Part shown: positions 13,026-15,150 of the stretch, one piece after another | How positions within the stretch are numbered: the first letter of the stretch is position 1 | How the letters are laid out: the number at the start of each line of letters is the position of its first letter | DNA from: an uncultured Oscillospiraceae bacterium | GTDB lineage: Bacteria > Bacillota > Clostridia > Oscillospirales > Oscillospiraceae | Direction: 5' to 3' | Length of the DNA stretch: 15,150 nucleotides | Assembly (NCBI GenBank): GCA_910577805.1 | Contig: CAJTOE010000048.1 | Span: forward strand, 1 to 15,150 | Notes under the pieces: model-generated | Databases searched by the model: none | The model's input: only the letters and a program-made list of their open reading frames with translations | Told to the model about the DNA's origin: nothing | Made by a program: the position numbers and the translations under genes

Positions 13026-14216
13026 ATGGCAAACGACTATCAAGACAAAAACGGCTCCGGCGCGGGCGACTGGATTTACTGGGTGGTCTCCCTGCTGGCA
13101 CTGGTCAAGCTCCCGCCGGTGGGCATCCTGATGCTGGCGGCGCGCCTGTTCGGCGGGGACAAAAAGCGCAAAAAGACAAAAAAAGGCCGCCATCCATACT
13201 ATATGCAGCAGGAGGCGAACTATGAGGCCCCCGCAGGAGCCAGGACTGTGAACACCAGCGCAGCCCCCTCCGCGCCCTCCGCCGCCCCCGTCCGGGGAAA
13301 CGATGCCGTGCCTGCACAAAAGCGCATCCCCAATAAGGGCAGGGGCCTGATCGTCGGCGGCAGCATTATGATGGGCGTCTTTCTCTTTGCCTTCTTCGCC
13401 AGCATAAGCGACGCCTTCCGCTACTTTTTCATGGGTGAAATGGATTGGATGATCTCCGAGCTGGCGGACCTGTGGCCTCTGGTGTGCTTCTCCGCCGGAG
13501 GAGCCGGAATGCTGTGGGTAGGCCTGCGCCAGCAGAAAAAGGCCAAGCGCTTCCGCCGCTATCTGGGCATGATCGGCACCCGGAAAACCATTTCCCTCAG
13601 CTCCATCGCCTCCGGCATGGGCTGCTCCATCAGCCAGGTCCAGGAGGATTTGGAGGATATGCTGGAGGACGGCATCTTCCCTGCGGGCTACCTGGACTAC
13701 GGCCGGGGCCTGCTTGTACTGACCCTGGACGGCATCCCGGAGGAGGAGCCTGTGAAACAGAAAGAGGCCCCGGTCCGGGAGACCCCCGCGGAAAAGGAGA
13801 ACGCCGTCCTGGCAGAGATCCGGGCGGTCAACGACGACATCGACAACCCCCGGCTGTCCGCCCAGATCGACCGCATCGGGGTAATTACGGCAAAAATTTT
13901 CGACTACCAAAAGACCCACCCGGAAAAATCCCCCCAGCTCCACAGCTTTTTGAGCTACTATCTGCCCACCACCCTGAAAATCCTCCGGGCCTACGCCCAG
14001 CTGGAGGACCAGGAGGTTTCCGGCGAAAATATCTCCAGCGCCATGAAGCGCATCGAAAACATGATGGAAAAGGTGGTGGAGGGCTTCGAGAAGCAGCTGG
14101 ACCAGCTTTTCCAGGGGGACGTGCTGGACATCACCACCGACGTGGAGGTCCTGGAGCGCATGATGGCCAAGGATGGACTGTCCTCCTCCACCGCGGGCTT
14201 TACTCTGGAGCTTTAA
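13026..14216 (+). CDS. XpaC-family membrane protein (5-bromo-4-chloroindolyl phosphate hydrolysis family)
   Basis: This 396-residue protein has three hydrophobic segments (about 16-43, 107-127 and 146-167), separated by a basic patch (DKKRKKTKKGR) and an Ala/Pro-rich linker. A small winged-helix-like region follows (about 186-235: RKTISLSSIASGMGCSISQV, then QEDLEDMLEDGIFP). An Ala/Pro/Glu linker leads to the C-terminal XpaC domain (about 275-384), whose marks are LHSFLSYYLPTTLKILRAYA, SAMKRIENMMEKVVEGFEKQ and DITTDVEVLERMM. The family name comes from a B. subtilis phenotype; the molecular role is unknown, and XpaC often sits beside TelA, which is absent here. The ATG at 13026 has GGGAGG 8 bases upstream; an in-frame TTG at 13002 lacks such a site. 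Its 3' end overlaps the convergent small gene by 17 bases. Confidence 0.88.
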   Translation: MANDYQDKNGSGAGDWIYWVVSLLALVKLPPVGILMLAARLFGGDKKRKKTKKGRHPYYMQQEANYEAPAGARTVNTSAAPSAPSAAPVRGNDAVPAQKRIPNKGRGLIVGGSIMMGVFLFAFFASISDAFRYFFMGEMDWMISELADLWPLVCFSAGGAGMLWVGLRQQKKAKRFRRYLGMIGTRKTISLSSIASGMGCSISQVQEDLEDMLEDGIFPAGYLDYGRGLLVLTLDGIPEEEPVKQKEAPVRETPAEKENAVLAEIRAVNDDIDNPRLSAQIDRIGVITAKIFDYQKTHPEKSPQLHSFLSYYLPTTLKILRAYAQLEDQEVSGENISSAMKRIENMMEKVVEGFEKQLDQLFQGDVLDITTDVEVLERMMAKDGLSSSTAGFTLEL

Positions 14217-14382
14217 AGTGCGCGTCCAGCATTTTCAGCTCCCCCAGGGTGGATACAGTAATCTCACTCTCCAGCAGCCGCAGCTGGGACCGGGCGGACA
14301 TGGTATCCCAGTAGGACAGCAGCGCCGCATCGTGGCCCACCACGTCCTGGGGCAAACGGAAATACTGCTCTGATTTTGACAT
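14200..14382 (-). CDS. Small hypothetical protein, 60 residues
   Basis: I do not recognise this gene by family. It encodes a soluble 60-residue protein (MSKSEQYFRLPQDVVGHDAA ... GELKMLDAHFKAPE) with no membrane segment, no Cys, and mixed amphipathic helices (LLSYWDTMSARSQLRLLESE). The start at 14382 is supported by GGGAGG on the minus strand about 9 bases upstream. The open frame continues upstream to 14745, but that part is the shadow of gluQ. The gene follows gluQ by 68 bases on the same strand. Its 3' end overlaps the XpaC-family coding end by 17 bases on the opposite strand. Its ribosome site and the bases up to the start codon lie in a long hairpin (14384-14430). The protein-like composition and clean ribosome site make it a real gene in my view. 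Confidence 0.7.
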   Translation of the reverse strand: MSKSEQYFRLPQDVVGHDAALLSYWDTMSARSQLRLLESEITVSTLGELKMLDAHFKAPE

Positions 14383-14383
14383 A

Positions 14384-14439
14384 AATGCACACCTCCCGCA
14401 CCAGTTTGTCCGGTGCAGAAGGTGTGCATTCTGTTTTTT
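14384..14439. terminator. Long hairpin: terminator for the plus strand, start-site hairpin for the minus strand
   Basis: AATGCACACC (14384-14393) pairs perfectly with GGTGTGCATT (14421-14430). Inside it, GCACC (14398-14402) pairs with GGTGC (14412-14416), with a 4/4 internal loop. On the plus strand the stem is followed by CTG and T6, so it can end the XpaC-family transcript. On the minus strand it has no T-run and ends one base before the small gene ATG, burying part of its ribosome site. Confidence 0.75.
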
Positions 14440-14450
14440 CACAGGCAAAT

Positions 14451-15150
14451 TCAACCTTGCATATCTTGCATATCTTGTATATCCAGGGCAGGCACAGCCC
14501 GGTCCTTCACAGGGATTTTTTTCCAGTCGAACAGCGGCAGCAGCTCGGACGGCGTGACCGGCGCGTACTCCGGCAAAAGCCCCGCCCAATATGCCAGCCG
14601 TCCCACCAGCTCCGGGGCGGTGAAACGCGCCTGGAGCCAGCCCAGCTCCTGGTCCCGGTCCCGCTTTGCCAGCCGCCGTCCGTCGGGGGCCAGCAGCAGC
14701 GGCACATGGCCGAACTGGGGCGGCGTACCGCCCAGCAGCTCCCACAGCCAGATCTGCCGGGGCGCGGAAGTCAGCAGGTCCCGGCCCCGGACCACCTGGG
14801 TGACCCCCATATCCCAGTCGTCGGCCACCACCGCAAGCTGGTAGGCGTACACCCCATCGGACCGGCGCAGAATAAAATCCCCGCAGTCCTGAGCCAGATT
14901 TTCCTGCCGCGGACCGTAGAGCAGATCGTCAAACCGGACGGTTTTGTCCGGGACCCGAATCCTCCAGGCGGGTTTCCGGCTTTTGGCCCGCACCGCCCGC
15001 TCCTCCGGGGAGAGGTCCCGGCACTGTCCGCCATACATCTGCGCTCCGTCGGACAGGTGGGGGGCCGACGCGGCCAGGCGCTCCGCACGGGTGCAGTAGC
15101 AGGGGTACAGCAGTCCGCGCTCTGTCAGCCGGTCAAACATCTCCCGATAA
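14451..15150 (-). CDS. gluQ: Glutamyl-Q tRNA(Asp) synthetase, N-terminus cut off by window edge
   Basis: This is a GluRS paralogue without an anticodon-binding domain. It attaches glutamate to queuosine at position 34 of tRNA(Asp). The visible part (about 232 codons) lacks the first about 80-100 residues, including the HIGH motif. The frame is open through the right edge (Y-R-E before the Met at 15140), so that Met is internal. The zinc-site pattern C-x-C ... Y-x3-C is present (YPCYCTRAE and YGGQC), with the spacing of E. coli YadB. It is followed by RRSDGVYAYQLAVVADDWDM, GVTQVVRGRDLLTSAPRQIW and a KMSKS-like loop, GRRLAKRDRD. The C-terminus ends in DIQDMQDMQG from a 9-base tandem repeat. The small 60-residue gene lies 68 bases downstream. 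An ordinary glutamyl-tRNA synthetase is unlikely given the short C-terminus and the YadB-type zinc site. Confidence 0.92.
   Translation of the reverse strand, partial: YREMFDRLTERGLLYPCYCTRAERLAASAPHLSDGAQMYGGQCRDLSPEERAVRAKSRKPAWRIRVPDKTVRFDDLLYGPRQENLAQDCGDFILRRSDGVYAYQLAVVADDWDMGVTQVVRGRDLLTSAPRQIWLWELLGGTPPQFGHVPLLLAPDGRRLAKRDRDQELGWLQARFTAPELVGRLAYWAGLLPEYAPVTPSELLPLFDWKKIPVKDRAVPALDIQDMQDMQG
14456..14482 (-). repeat. Three 9-base tandem repeats at the gluQ 3' end
   Basis: The plus-strand unit CTTGCATAT occurs at 14456-14464 and 14465-14473, and as CTTGTATAT at 14474-14482. It codes for the IQDMQDMQ end of GluQ. The unit length keeps the frame. The repeat lies just before the stop codon, where length changes should be tolerated. 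Confidence 0.85.

Noticed and set aside
14383..14745. Upstream part of the frame containing the 60-residue gene
   Set aside because: This is the alternative frame of gluQ, low-complexity Ala/Gly/Pro. The real start is at 14382 with its own ribosome site.

Overview
The window looks like a chromosomal stretch from a GC-rich gut-type Clostridia bacterium, most likely an Oscillospiraceae relative such as the Flavonifractor/Pseudoflavonifractor/Lawsonibacter group. The reasons are strong AGGAGG-type ribosome sites, tight ATGA gene overlaps, and the family mix: a DUF975 membrane protein, a VanW-domain surface protein with a Thr/Pro tail, an XpaC-type protein, a CHAP lysin with a Clostridia-type 'DGTRP..ATREEV' tail, and FMN-riboswitch-controlled ribU. 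The genus is inferred from family content and base composition, not from a marker gene. I see no phage, insertion sequence, CRISPR array, tRNA or rRNA.

Layout. Positions 1-1002 (+) hold the end of kduI and all of a kduD-like dehydrogenase, the uronate (pectin or glycosaminoglycan) catabolic pair, closed by a strong bidirectional terminator. Positions 1043-4176 (-) hold three genes transcribed right to left: a beta-CASP metallo-beta-lactamase nuclease, a DUF975 membrane protein, and the DNA repair methyltransferase ogt. Positions 4328-6803 (-) hold a LysR regulator, an alpha/beta hydrolase and a Cof-type HAD phosphatase, joined by two 4-base ATGA overlaps. The LysR gene is divergent from a MATE exporter (6945-8303, +). 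The two promoters between them appear to share their -35 region, beside an inverted repeat that could be the LysR operator.

Positions 8338-8997 (-) hold a lone CHAP-domain lysin-like hydrolase. Positions 9102-9954 (+) form a complete riboflavin uptake unit: consensus promoter, FMN riboswitch, terminator-like hairpin and ribU, the riboflavin-specific S component of an ECF transporter. Positions 9999-12515 (-) hold a VanW-domain envelope protein followed by a DUF2461 protein. The 510-base gap 12516-13025 holds the vanW-gene promoter, a two-hairpin repeat element, two candidate promoters and a palindrome ahead of an XpaC-family membrane protein (13026-14216, +). From the right edge, leftward, come a truncated glutamyl-Q tRNA(Asp) synthetase gene (gluQ) and a previously unrecognised-looking 60-residue gene (14200-14382). 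The start region of that small gene is folded into a long hairpin, and its whole length is antisense to the 3' end of the XpaC transcript.

Most genes are housekeeping or accessory metabolism. The most unusual parts are regulatory: the gluQ/small-ORF/XpaC convergent overlap, the LysR/MATE divergent promoter, the riboswitch expression platform, and a stop codon placed in the loop of a shared terminator.
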